This document shows, one piece after another, positions 51,050 through 59,114 of a DNA stretch of 64,000 bases (position 1 is its first letter; each line of letters opens with the position of its first letter). The DNA is taken from positions 248,001 to 312,000 of the forward strand of contig NZ_OCNH01000004.1 of NCBI RefSeq assembly GCF_900230225.1. The letters are read 5' to 3'. The translations under genes and the position numbers were made by a program. The notes beneath the pieces were generated by a model. The model was not told the origin of the DNA, did no database searches, and saw only the letters and a program-made list of their open reading frames with translations. The stretch is from Spirosoma fluviale (GTDB lineage: Bacteria; Bacteroidota; Bacteroidia; Cytophagales; Spirosomataceae).

Positions 51050-53626
51050 ATGAAACACCTTTCTTTGATTCTTGTTAGTTATCATCTGTACGGGCAAGCC
51101 GGTATTTTGCCCGACAGTACCATCAGCCCGAAGGATTCGTTACGTAAAATTCAGCTCAACGAAATTGTCGTTACAGCCTCACGCATCCCCGAAAATGTGC
51201 TTAAGTCACCCGTAAGCATTGACTTTCTCGACGCGCGGCAAATCCGTCTCTCCGCCCAGCCATCGTATTTCGACGCCATCGAAAACCTCAAAGGTGTTCA
51301 GTTGTTGACCCCAAGTCTGGGATTTAAAGTATACAACACGCGGGGATTTGCGAACCCGACCAATGTGCGGTTTGTGCAACTCGTAGACGGCATGGATAAT
51401 CAGGCTCCGCACATTGGGGCACCTATTGCCAACGCATTGGCTCCGTCGGATCTGGACATTCAGCGTATGGAAATTGTGCCGGGGGCGGCTTCGGCATTAT
51501 ATGGTCTCAACGCTCTGAACGGGTTGGTTCAGTTGATTACCAAAGACCCGTTTACATCAACGGGCCTGAGCGTTAGCCAGAAGACGGGTGTCAACCACGT
51601 TAATGATGCTCTTTCGTCGGCAAAAATGTTCAGCGAAACCAGTCTGCGGTATGCCCGGCGGATAGGCTCGCGATTAGCCGTTAAAGTTAATCTCACGTAT
51701 CAGCAAGGTTATGACTGGATTGCCCGCAACGCCACCGACCTGAACCCAAACGCCAATACATCGCTCGGCCTGACCGGCACCGGCAATCCCGGCAGCGATC
51801 TGGTCAATAACTACGGCGATGAGTCGGCCAACCGCCGAACACTGACTATTGGGGGCAAAAAATACGTGGTATCCCGAACGGGTTATTTTGAGAATGACAT
51901 TACGGATTTGAGCCTTCGAAATCTGCGGGGCGACATAGCTGTTTTCTGGCGAATCAAGCCCACCCTGACGGTTTCTTACCGATACAAAGCGGCCACGCTC
52001 GATAACGTATACCAACGCACCAACCGCTTCCGGCTCGATAATTACGTGCTGGATCAGCATGGCCTGACGCTAGAATCGCCCTCGGTGCAAGTTCGAGCCT
52101 ATCGAAGCCGCGAGAACACGGGCAACTCGTATAATATCCGGTCGATGGCCGAAAACATCGACCGATCCTACAAAAGCGATACCCAGTGGTTTGCCGATTT
52201 TACGAACCAGTTCACCGCCAGTACAGCAATCGGGCAGTCCGTAACCGATGCCCTGCGCCAGGCTCGTACACAAGCCGATGCCGGTCGCCCACAACCGGGT
52301 ACCGCTGCGTTCAATGAGCAGGTTGCTACCCTCCGCGACATCAACAACTGGGACATTGGCGCGGCTTTGCGCGTGAGATCGTGGCTGTATCATGTGGAGG
52401 GACAAGTGGAGCCCACGCGGGTTTTATGGTCGGGCTTCAAACAGAAAACCGGCATTGATCTACTGGCCGGATTCGACTACCGGCGGTATGCCGTTTATCC
52501 CGATGGCAACTACTTTATCAACCCCGACCAGTCGACCGACCATAACCTGATCTATGATAAAACGGGTGGTTTTGTGCAGGCATCGCGGTCGTTATTCGGC
52601 GATAAACTTAACCTGCGCGGCTCCTTTCGGGTCGATAAAAACCGGTATTTCAACGCACGGATAAACCCACGTATCTCGCTCGTGTATTCGCCCGTCGAGA
52701 ACCACAACTTTCGGGCTTCGTACCAAACGGGCTACCGGTTTCCGTCGTTGTTCGAAGCCTTTTCCAATGTCAATTCAGGCGGAGTAAAGCGCGTTGGCGG
52801 GCTGAAGATCATGTCGCAGGGGATTTTTGAGCGCTCGTATTTCCGCACGTCCATTGATGCGTTCCAGGCCGCCATCAACGCCGACGTCAATACGAATAAG
52901 CTAACGACTGAACAGGCTATCCAGAAGAACAAAGGGCTACTTAGGCCAAACACCTACACCTATCTGAAACCCGAGCAGGTCAACAGCATTGAGGTAGGCT
53001 ATAAAGGGTTATTTTTTACCAGAAAACTGTACGTAGACATCGATTTTTACTACAACAGCTACCAGCATTTCATTGCTCAGGTAGAAGCCAACATTCCCAG
53101 AGGCAAGAACCCGGACTCGCTGGCCTATTACCTTGCCGACCGCAGCCAGCAGGACCGCTACCGACTCTGGACAAACTCCAGCACAACGGTTTATAACTAC
53201 GGTTCCAGCCTGGGTTTACGGTATTCGGCAGGTCGAAGTTGGGTTGTTTCGGGCAATGCCTCCCTGGCCCGGCTTGCCCGCACCGATCAGGGCGATGGGC
53301 TGGAAGAAGCGTTTAACACCCCGAAATGGATTTTAAACCTGGGTATCTCGAATCAGGCACTATGGCAAAACGTGGGATTTTCCGTGAACTACAAATACCA
53401 GAGTTCGTTTTTGTGGCAGTCGGCACTGGCTACGGGCGTTGTACCCCCCATTAACACCTTCGATGCGCAACTCAGTTATACGCTGCCAGGCTCCACCCGC
53501 ACCCCTGCCCCTATTGCCATTAAACTTGGCGGCACCAATTTGCTGAACCGCCCGTATACCACCTTCACCGCTGGCCCGGGTGTGGGTGGGTTTTACTACG
53601 TTACTGTCATAGCGACGGCGCTGTAG
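51050..53626 (+). CDS. TonB-dependent receptor, predicted ModE-regulated
   Basis: 858 residues. A short signal-like start (MKHLSLILVSYHLYGQ) is followed by a TonB-box-like segment (IQLNEIVVTASR, about 34-45), a plug (about 50-170: VRFVQLVDGMDNQAPHIG, LDIQRMEIVPGAASALYG, LNGLVQLITKDP) and a barrel. There is no carboxypeptidase-regulatory domain and no SusD gene, so this is a small-ligand receptor rather than a glycan one. The promoter holds two ModE-like boxes. The last strand, GGFYYVTVIATAL, lacks the usual terminal aromatic; its stop codon lies inside a dispersed repeat at 53620. Molybdate, tungstate or a siderophore-like chelate is the predicted ligand. Confidence 0.88.
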   Translation: MKHLSLILVSYHLYGQAGILPDSTISPKDSLRKIQLNEIVVTASRIPENVLKSPVSIDFLDARQIRLSAQPSYFDAIENLKGVQLLTPSLGFKVYNTRGFANPTNVRFVQLVDGMDNQAPHIGAPIANALAPSDLDIQRMEIVPGAASALYGLNALNGLVQLITKDPFTSTGLSVSQKTGVNHVNDALSSAKMFSETSLRYARRIGSRLAVKVNLTYQQGYDWIARNATDLNPNANTSLGLTGTGNPGSDLVNNYGDESANRRTLTIGGKKYVVSRTGYFENDITDLSLRNLRGDIAVFWRIKPTLTVSYRYKAATLDNVYQRTNRFRLDNYVLDQHGLTLESPSVQVRAYRSRENTGNSYNIRSMAENIDRSYKSDTQWFADFTNQFTASTAIGQSVTDALRQARTQADAGRPQPGTAAFNEQVATLRDINNWDIGAALRVRSWLYHVEGQVEPTRVLWSGFKQKTGIDLLAGFDYRRYAVYPDGNYFINPDQSTDHNLIYDKTGGFVQASRSLFGDKLNLRGSFRVDKNRYFNARINPRISLVYSPVENHNFRASYQTGYRFPSLFEAFSNVNSGGVKRVGGLKIMSQGIFERSYFRTSIDAFQAAINADVNTNKLTTEQAIQKNKGLLRPNTYTYLKPEQVNSIEVGYKGLFFTRKLYVDIDFYYNSYQHFIAQVEANIPRGKNPDSLAYYLADRSQQDRYRLWTNSSTTVYNYGSSLGLRYSAGRSWVVSGNASLARLARTDQGDGLEEAFNTPKWILNLGISNQALWQNVGFSVNYKYQSSFLWQSALATGVVPPINTFDAQLSYTLPGSTRTPAPIAIKLGGTNLLNRPYTTFTAGPGVGGFYYVTVIATAL

Positions 53627-53637
53627 TGCCGACCGTC
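53620..53637 (+). repeat. Copy of the palindrome core found at 18252
   Basis: GCTGTAGTGCCGACCGTC is identical over 18 bases to the arm core at 18252-18269. The TAG stop (53624-53626) of the TonB receptor gene is inside it. Downstream GACAGCCAACACTAC forms a degenerate opposite arm. Confidence 0.75.
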
Positions 53638-53653
53638 GGTACGACAGCCAACA

Positions 53654-55312
53654 CTACTTCAGCAAATCCTGACGAACGAGTGTATAGGTATTTGGGTAAA
53701 AGCCAAGTTTACGGATAAATGCCTGGGGAGGATGTTCGATAAACCGTTGCATACTGGTATCATTTCTATAATAATGCATAATCTCCGGCCTAAAGATGAT
53801 GAGGTTAATGTCGTTCTGCTTAACGAATTCATGGAAATCGGAATTTCGTTTATAGCGTTCGTAAGCGATGGCAACACCGCCAAGATAAGTAGTCAACGCA
53901 TCCGGATTTTCGAACATCCGTATACGATCCCTATCGGTTACGGAAGCGGTCAGTTGCCGGGTATACTCAATCAATTTCCTGTCTATTGCACGGGTTGGCG
54001 TCTGCTGTTGCGATTCCTGGAACATCCAGCCCCCCACACCAAGTACAAATAGTAATGTCAATACAGCCCGCACGAGCGGGCTTACCGGTTTAGGAGCAGG
54101 TATACGCTGGCTCAGCCAGGGGCGTAGCTGAATACTCACCAGCAATGCGCCCACCACCACCGGAATAAAAAAGTAAAAGGGCGGCAGGTAGCGGATTTTG
54201 ATACCCATAGAATAGATCGAACTAGCAACGGGGGCAATAACCGCCGTGATTGCCACGATGTACGGCCACGGATTATCCAGCACCCTTTGGGCGGCAACAC
54301 GCGCCGTTTTACGGATAGACACCGCTGCCAGGAAGCCCGCCATCAGCAAAAGCCAGGTTAGTTTCCGATACAGTAAAGGTTCGAGAGCCGACACCCCCCG
54401 CAGGTATGTAAGCGGAGTAAAATAGGTGCCAAGGATACTGATAAGCTGCACGCTCAGGTTATACATATTTGGCAGCAGGTGATCGCCAAGAACAAGTTTA
54501 GGATGCCTGATCAAAGCATTACTCAACCCACTCACCCGTTCGCCAAAAATAAGCTGCGACATCACCTCCGAATCGACCCAGTTATTATACTCATGCAGCC
54601 GCGCGTCTTCGGGATGACGCATGGTGTAATTGTACGAAAAATCCTGTTTGAAGGCCTTTTCCCCTTTCTCCGACAGAGGGCTTCCTACTCCAAAAAAAAG
54701 CAGTAAAACGACCGCTGCAATCCCGGCAACCAAATAAAATGACTGCCTGAACCAGAACGTAGCGCCAATAAAAAGGACAAAACACACCCCAAATGGCACT
54801 ACATATTCCGGTCGGAAATACGCAAACACACTATACGTGAGGGTAAGCAGGGCGCAAGCTAGATGAAGCCGTTGCCGCAGGTAACGGGCACTCATAATAA
54901 ACACCAGCAGGGTCAGCAGAAAGAGCAGGATAGATACCTTGACACCCTCCGGAAAATTTATCGGGGAAAAGTGAAACGCCAGCGTACAGTACAGCGCCCA
55001 GTACCAGCGAAATTGGGCAACACGGAGGGCCACGTACAAAACAATCGTCGATAGCGACGACATCAGAAACATATTCAGGTAGTACAGCCGAATGGTATCC
55101 GGCTGGAAGAAGGAGAGGAATTTATACCAGAGCGAATAAGCCGGTCCCCAGTCGGTTTGCAGTCCCAGACGAAAATTGCTGATTCCCTGATACAGGTAAA
55201 ACGCTTCATCGCCCATATGCACATCCGCTATTGTCGTAAGCTGATGGTTTAGGATATAGATGGCCACAAGAATCAACAGGAAACTTATTCCCTCAAAGAG
55301 TCTATTTTTCAT
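53654..55312 (-). CDS. GT-C-like polytopic membrane protein (glycosyltransferase 39 type)
   Basis: 552 residues with about eleven hydrophobic segments. Early in the first large loop, HMGDEAFYLYQGI (about 32-44) fits the Asp/Glu motif of GT-C glycosyltransferases (ArnT/PMT superfamily). The soluble C terminus (about 440-552) carries no enzyme motif. Such proteins move sugars from polyprenyl-phosphate donors to envelope acceptors; membership is inferred from topology and that motif. It is monocistronic, convergent with the TonB receptor. The promoter TATTTTTG lies 26 bases upstream. Confidence 0.65.
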   Translation of the reverse strand: MKNRLFEGISFLLILVAIYILNHQLTTIADVHMGDEAFYLYQGISNFRLGLQTDWGPAYSLWYKFLSFFQPDTIRLYYLNMFLMSSLSTIVLYVALRVAQFRWYWALYCTLAFHFSPINFPEGVKVSILLFLLTLLVFIMSARYLRQRLHLACALLTLTYSVFAYFRPEYVVPFGVCFVLFIGATFWFRQSFYLVAGIAAVVLLLFFGVGSPLSEKGEKAFKQDFSYNYTMRHPEDARLHEYNNWVDSEVMSQLIFGERVSGLSNALIRHPKLVLGDHLLPNMYNLSVQLISILGTYFTPLTYLRGVSALEPLLYRKLTWLLLMAGFLAAVSIRKTARVAAQRVLDNPWPYIVAITAVIAPVASSIYSMGIKIRYLPPFYFFIPVVVGALLVSIQLRPWLSQRIPAPKPVSPLVRAVLTLLFVLGVGGWMFQESQQQTPTRAIDRKLIEYTRQLTASVTDRDRIRMFENPDALTTYLGGVAIAYERYKRNSDFHEFVKQNDINLIIFRPEIMHYYRNDTSMQRFIEHPPQAFIRKLGFYPNTYTLVRQDLLK

Positions 55313-55338
55313 TAACTAGCGTTAAGACAACTACTTAA

Positions 55339-55346
55339 CAAAAATA
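55339..55346 (-). promoter_or_regulatory. Bacteroidetes -7 element upstream of the GT-C-like gene
   Basis: The minus strand reads TATTTTTG, matching TAnnTTTG, 26 bases before the ATG at 55312. Confidence 0.5.
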
Positions 55347-55368
55347 GATGTAATCCCGCCTGCATAAA

Positions 55369-55400
55369 AAAAGCGTACCCTGCCCGGAGAGTACGCTTTT
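55369..55400 (-). terminator. Intrinsic terminator of the upstream sorbosone-dehydrogenase-like gene
   Basis: AAAAGCGTAC (55369-55378) pairs with GTACGCTTTT (55391-55400). On the minus strand it is followed by TTTATGC; it lies 91 bases after the stop at 55491. Confidence 0.8.
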
Positions 55401-55490
55401 CAAAGAAAAAACATATAACAAATCACTTAGCACCAATTCGTTATTCCGAATAATAACTAACTGACTATTAAGCACCTATACGACATATAC

Positions 55491-56864
55491 TTATTTTTTG
55501 GCCATATACATTACCCGCCAAACCTTACCTTTTACCGAGTCGGAAATGTATAAGGAGCCGTCTGGTCCCTGAGCCAGACCAACCGGACGGGCTTTGGCAT
55601 CGCCGGGGCTGGCCAGGTCCAGCTTACCCGCGTTGACATTAGTACCAGGCTTGCCCTCTTCGGCCACACCGGCAAAGTTTTCGGCAAATACTTCGTACTT
55701 ACCCGATGGCCGTCCGTCTTTTCCGAATGGAATAAACGCCACAAAATAGCCACCCTGTTTCAGCGGAGCGCGGTTCCAGGACCCGTGAAAACACACAAAT
55801 GCGCCGTTTTTGTACCGAGCCGGGAAAGCGTTGCCGGTGTAAAACAGCAGGTCATTGGGTGCCCAGTGTCCCGGAAATGCCATGATCGGCTTCTCTTTTC
55901 CGGCACAGCGGTCTACTGTCGTACCATCGCCACCGTATTCGGGGGCCAGCAGTTTCTGGTTTTTCTCGTGGTTGTTATAGCAGTACGGCCAGCCAAAATC
56001 CGCCCCTTCTTTTACCATTAACATCTCTTCGGAAGGGAACTCGGCGCTGTATTCGTCGGTGAAGATACCCCCCCAGTTATTCAGGTTATCGCGGCCGTGC
56101 TGCATCGCATAAAGCGTATTGTTGGCCGTATTCCAGTCGAGGGCAACGGCGTTACGAATGCCGGTAGCATAGCGCTTACCATCGGCTTTGTGCTGATTCA
56201 GTTTGTTGGCGTCGAACTGCCAGATGCCGCCGTACTCTTCCAGAATTGGGCAGGGGTCCATGCCTTTGGAGCCTTTCTGCCGGTCTTTTTCCTGACAGGC
56301 GTTTGAGGGGGCACCAAAATTAACGAACAGCTTACCATCCGGCGAGATAGCCATCGACTTACTGGCGTGCTGGCGTTGGAGTGTCAGGCCCGTAATGATC
56401 GGCTCCATAGGCGTCGTTTCCATCACTTTGCCATTCGTCAGTTTGTACCGATACACCGACGTGTCGGACGAGGCATACATGTAGCCATTATAAATAGCCA
56501 TGCCTGTTCCGGTGTTGTTACCCAACTTGATGGTCTCGTCGGCGCGTCCATCACCATTAGCGTCGATCAGTTCAACGATGCCTTTGCCTTCATTGAGTTT
56601 TTCGAGTTTCACGAACACCGTTCCGGCGTTATCCACCGCAATATGGCGGGCTTTACCGAGGTTGTCCGCAAAGACTAATGCCCGAAATCCATTTGTCAGT
56701 TTAAGCCCGCCATTATCCGGATCAGGTGCTATGGCCGCGCGGGTTGCCAACACCGTATGGGGCTTTGCAGGAACTGATTTTGTTGACTTGCCGGGTCCCG
56801 GTGCTACGGAGCCAGCCAGTGCTAAGGTCGTTGTTGCCATAACTAAAAGTACGATTGCTTTCAT
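55491..56864 (-). CDS. Secreted PQQ-dependent sugar-dehydrogenase / sorbosone-dehydrogenase-like propeller
   Basis: 457 residues. A signal peptide (1-23, ending ALAGSVAPG) is followed by a glucose/sorbosone-dehydrogenase beta-propeller: ALVFADNLGKARHIAVDNAG, YATGIRNAVALDWN, MQHGRDNLNNWGG, EGADFGWPYCYNN and a C-terminal GPDGSLYISDSVKGKVWRV. Related enzymes oxidise sugars with PQQ in the periplasm. A PQQ-binding residue set cannot be confirmed by eye. It is divergent from the secreted protein at 57003, and a similar propeller sits at 59115. Confidence 0.85.
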   Translation of the reverse strand: MKAIVLLVMATTTLALAGSVAPGPGKSTKSVPAKPHTVLATRAAIAPDPDNGGLKLTNGFRALVFADNLGKARHIAVDNAGTVFVKLEKLNEGKGIVELIDANGDGRADETIKLGNNTGTGMAIYNGYMYASSDTSVYRYKLTNGKVMETTPMEPIITGLTLQRQHASKSMAISPDGKLFVNFGAPSNACQEKDRQKGSKGMDPCPILEEYGGIWQFDANKLNQHKADGKRYATGIRNAVALDWNTANNTLYAMQHGRDNLNNWGGIFTDEYSAEFPSEEMLMVKEGADFGWPYCYNNHEKNQKLLAPEYGGDGTTVDRCAGKEKPIMAFPGHWAPNDLLFYTGNAFPARYKNGAFVCFHGSWNRAPLKQGGYFVAFIPFGKDGRPSGKYEVFAENFAGVAEEGKPGTNVNAGKLDLASPGDAKARPVGLAQGPDGSLYISDSVKGKVWRVMYMAKK

Positions 56865-56968
56865 GGTTAAAAGTTGCTTGGATTACGCATTGCACGCAAT
56901 AACACCCGGTAAACGGGAGGTAGCGGACAAAAGTTTTTGTTGCCTGTCAGTAGACAAGCTTGTTTATG

Positions 56969-56976
56969 TATTTTTG
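56969..56976 (+). promoter_or_regulatory. Bacteroidetes -7 element upstream of 57003
   Basis: TATTTTTG matches TAnnTTTG, 26 bases before ATG 57003. Confidence 0.5.
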
Positions 56977-57002
56977 ATGACTACAATAGTAGCCATTTCT
57001 AC

Positions 57003-58706
57003 ATGAATCGATATATGACTAAACGGATTACCTTGTTTTTCAACCAAAGTACCCTTCTCTTGCTAGGCTGGCTCCTGGCCCTGCCGCTATATGCACAGAA
57101 AGAGTTACCCGCCGTTTCGCTCGCCCAGTTAACGCGACCCGGTGGCTGGCAGTTGGTCGGCTCGGTGTCCCCAACAGCCGATGGGTCAGCCATGCGAACC
57201 CAGCCCGGCAGCACCATCCTGACCGGCTCCGCCGAACCGCTCACGCTGTTGACACCCACCGATGATTTTCGTCTTCGCTTCGATGTTCTCCTGTCGGCCA
57301 ACGCCGATCTGGTGCTGACCTTGCCAACGGGTCAGGCAATTTCGTTTGCCGGTACTCAGGAACTCGCCCGACTCACCAAAGCACCCGGTTTGTGGCAAAC
57401 CGTTGATGTGTGGTATAAAACCGGTACTGCCAACCGGCCTGCGCTGCTCGAAAAACTGGCTCTCAACGGCGTAACGGTGCGTGAGAGCCAAACGCTGAAC
57501 AACACCAAACTGGGGCCGCTGACTATTATGACCAAGACCGGATCGGTCGCCATCCGTAACGTTGGCTACCGGGTCATGTCGCCCCGAACGGTGGCGCAAT
57601 GGAGCACACCGGTTAGCTACACCATCGTTGAAGGCGGCTACGTAACCAGCCGCGACGAGGCCCGCAGCAAGAAAGTTTTGAAACAAGACACCACTACCCT
57701 GCTAACCTACGAAGTGTCGTATGGCCAGCCTCGTCAGTACTCCATCCTGTTTTCGGGCAAACTGAACGCGCTCCAGGCGGGCGACTATCAGTTTGAGCTG
57801 AACCGGGGTGGCGTTGGGGGCGTCTGGATCGACGGGAAAGAAGTTATCCCGACCGACCACCGGGAACTGGGTCAGCCCAGCTTCGGCACTGCAACCCTCA
57901 CGGCGGGGCCACACACGGTAGAAGTCTACTTCTCGCGCTCCTGGTTCCGGCCGGGACTAGGGCTGTTCGTGTCGCAGGTGGGTACGCGCCCGCAGCCGCT
58001 TCATTCCTTGTCGTCACTTCCCGAACCCGACCCCGTAGCGGTCGTAAGCGTTAAGCCGACCACAAAAGCGGAACTGGTTCGATCCTTCGTGCAGTTACCG
58101 GGCGAAAAAACGAAACGTACCCACAGCCTGTCGGTAGGTTCGCCAGAGGGATTGCACTATACCGTCGACCTGAACCAGATGGCGCTGCTGCAAACCTGGA
58201 AAGGCGATTTTGCCGACGTGACCGAAATGTGGTACGAGCGGGGAGAGCCGCAGTTGCTGAGCCCAATGGGCGTACCCGTCCGGCTACCAGCCCAGTCGCC
58301 CCTGATGGTGCTCACCAACGAGGCCACCGCCTGGCCCGATAGTCTCGGCGAAAACGTCCTGCAGTACAAAGGCCTTACGGTCGATAAACAAGGCATGCCC
58401 ACTATGGAATACACCCTGGCCGGTGCTGCCATTACCGATGCGATCCGCCCGGAAGGTAACGCCCTGATGCGGAGACTGACCCTGAAAGGCTCGCCGGATG
58501 GAACGCCCTACTGCCGCGTAGCCGCCGGTACCACCGCAGAGGAAGTGAGCAAGGGCGTCTATGCCATCAACGACCGTAATTACTTCATCCGTTTCGACCC
58601 CAAAGCCAAAGTAAAAGTGCGGCAGAGCAACGGAAAGCAGGAAGTTTTACTACCCATCGATATGAAAAACGGTGCCGGATCGGTGCAGTATTCGATTGTT
58701 TTTTAA
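57003..58706 (+). CDS. Secreted protein with DUF1080-like and PA14-like regions
   Basis: 567 residues from ATG 57003 (MTKRITLFF, the in-frame ATG at 57015, is equally possible). The signal peptide ends PLYAQK. Residues about 35-190 look like the concanavalin-like DUF1080 fold (LTLLTPTDDFRLRFDVLLS, WQTVDVWYKTG). Residues about 250-330 resemble a PA14-type beta-barrel (YSILFSGKLNALQAGDYQFEL, GGVWIDGKEV, TAGPHTVEVYF), and the last 200 residues are unassigned. Both regions bind carbohydrate in other proteins. It lies 11 bases before csaA and close to two propeller genes. Confidence 0.65.
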   Translation: MNRYMTKRITLFFNQSTLLLLGWLLALPLYAQKELPAVSLAQLTRPGGWQLVGSVSPTADGSAMRTQPGSTILTGSAEPLTLLTPTDDFRLRFDVLLSANADLVLTLPTGQAISFAGTQELARLTKAPGLWQTVDVWYKTGTANRPALLEKLALNGVTVRESQTLNNTKLGPLTIMTKTGSVAIRNVGYRVMSPRTVAQWSTPVSYTIVEGGYVTSRDEARSKKVLKQDTTTLLTYEVSYGQPRQYSILFSGKLNALQAGDYQFELNRGGVGGVWIDGKEVIPTDHRELGQPSFGTATLTAGPHTVEVYFSRSWFRPGLGLFVSQVGTRPQPLHSLSSLPEPDPVAVVSVKPTTKAELVRSFVQLPGEKTKRTHSLSVGSPEGLHYTVDLNQMALLQTWKGDFADVTEMWYERGEPQLLSPMGVPVRLPAQSPLMVLTNEATAWPDSLGENVLQYKGLTVDKQGMPTMEYTLAGAAITDAIRPEGNALMRRLTLKGSPDGTPYCRVAAGTTAEEVSKGVYAINDRNYFIRFDPKAKVKVRQSNGKQEVLLPIDMKNGAGSVQYSIVF

Positions 58707-58717
58707 TGTTTCCGTGA

Positions 58718-59062
58718 ATGCTGATGAATGAGTCTATAACCTGGGCTGACTTCGAAAAAGTAGAGATTCGAGCGGGTACCGTCGTAGCGGTTGAAGCGTT
58801 TCCACAGGCGCGCAAACCGGCTTATAAACTAACCATTGATTTCGGCGAGTCAGGAACCAAACGAACATCCGCACAACTCACGAAACTATACCAGCCCGAC
58901 GATCTGATCGGGAAACAGGTGGTGGCGGTAGTGAATTTTCCGCCCAAACAAATTGCCACCTTCATGAGCGAATGTCTGGTGCTGGGTGCCGTTGCCGACG
59001 ACGGCACGGTAACCCTGCTCCAGACCGAACGACCAACGCAGAATGGCTTACGAATCGCCTGA
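58718..59062 (+). CDS. csaA: tRNA-binding protein CsaA
   Basis: 114 residues from ATG 58718 (58724 is the other plausible Met). The whole protein is an OB-fold tRNA-binding domain: WADFEKVEIRAGTVVAVEAF, PAYKLTIDFGE, KQVVAVVNFPPKQIATFMSE and LVLGAVADDG. CsaA in Bacillus has secretion-chaperone-like activity; its tRNA-binding fold is the same as that of MetRS C-terminal domains. It is cytosolic and appears unrelated to the envelope genes around it, apart from position. Confidence 0.93.
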   Translation: MLMNESITWADFEKVEIRAGTVVAVEAFPQARKPAYKLTIDFGESGTKRTSAQLTKLYQPDDLIGKQVVAVVNFPPKQIATFMSECLVLGAVADDGTVTLLQTERPTQNGLRIA

Positions 59063-59114
59063 CTTGTCCGCCTTTTTCAGCCTTACCAGTATACGTCCTG
59101 AACACAATCAGACT

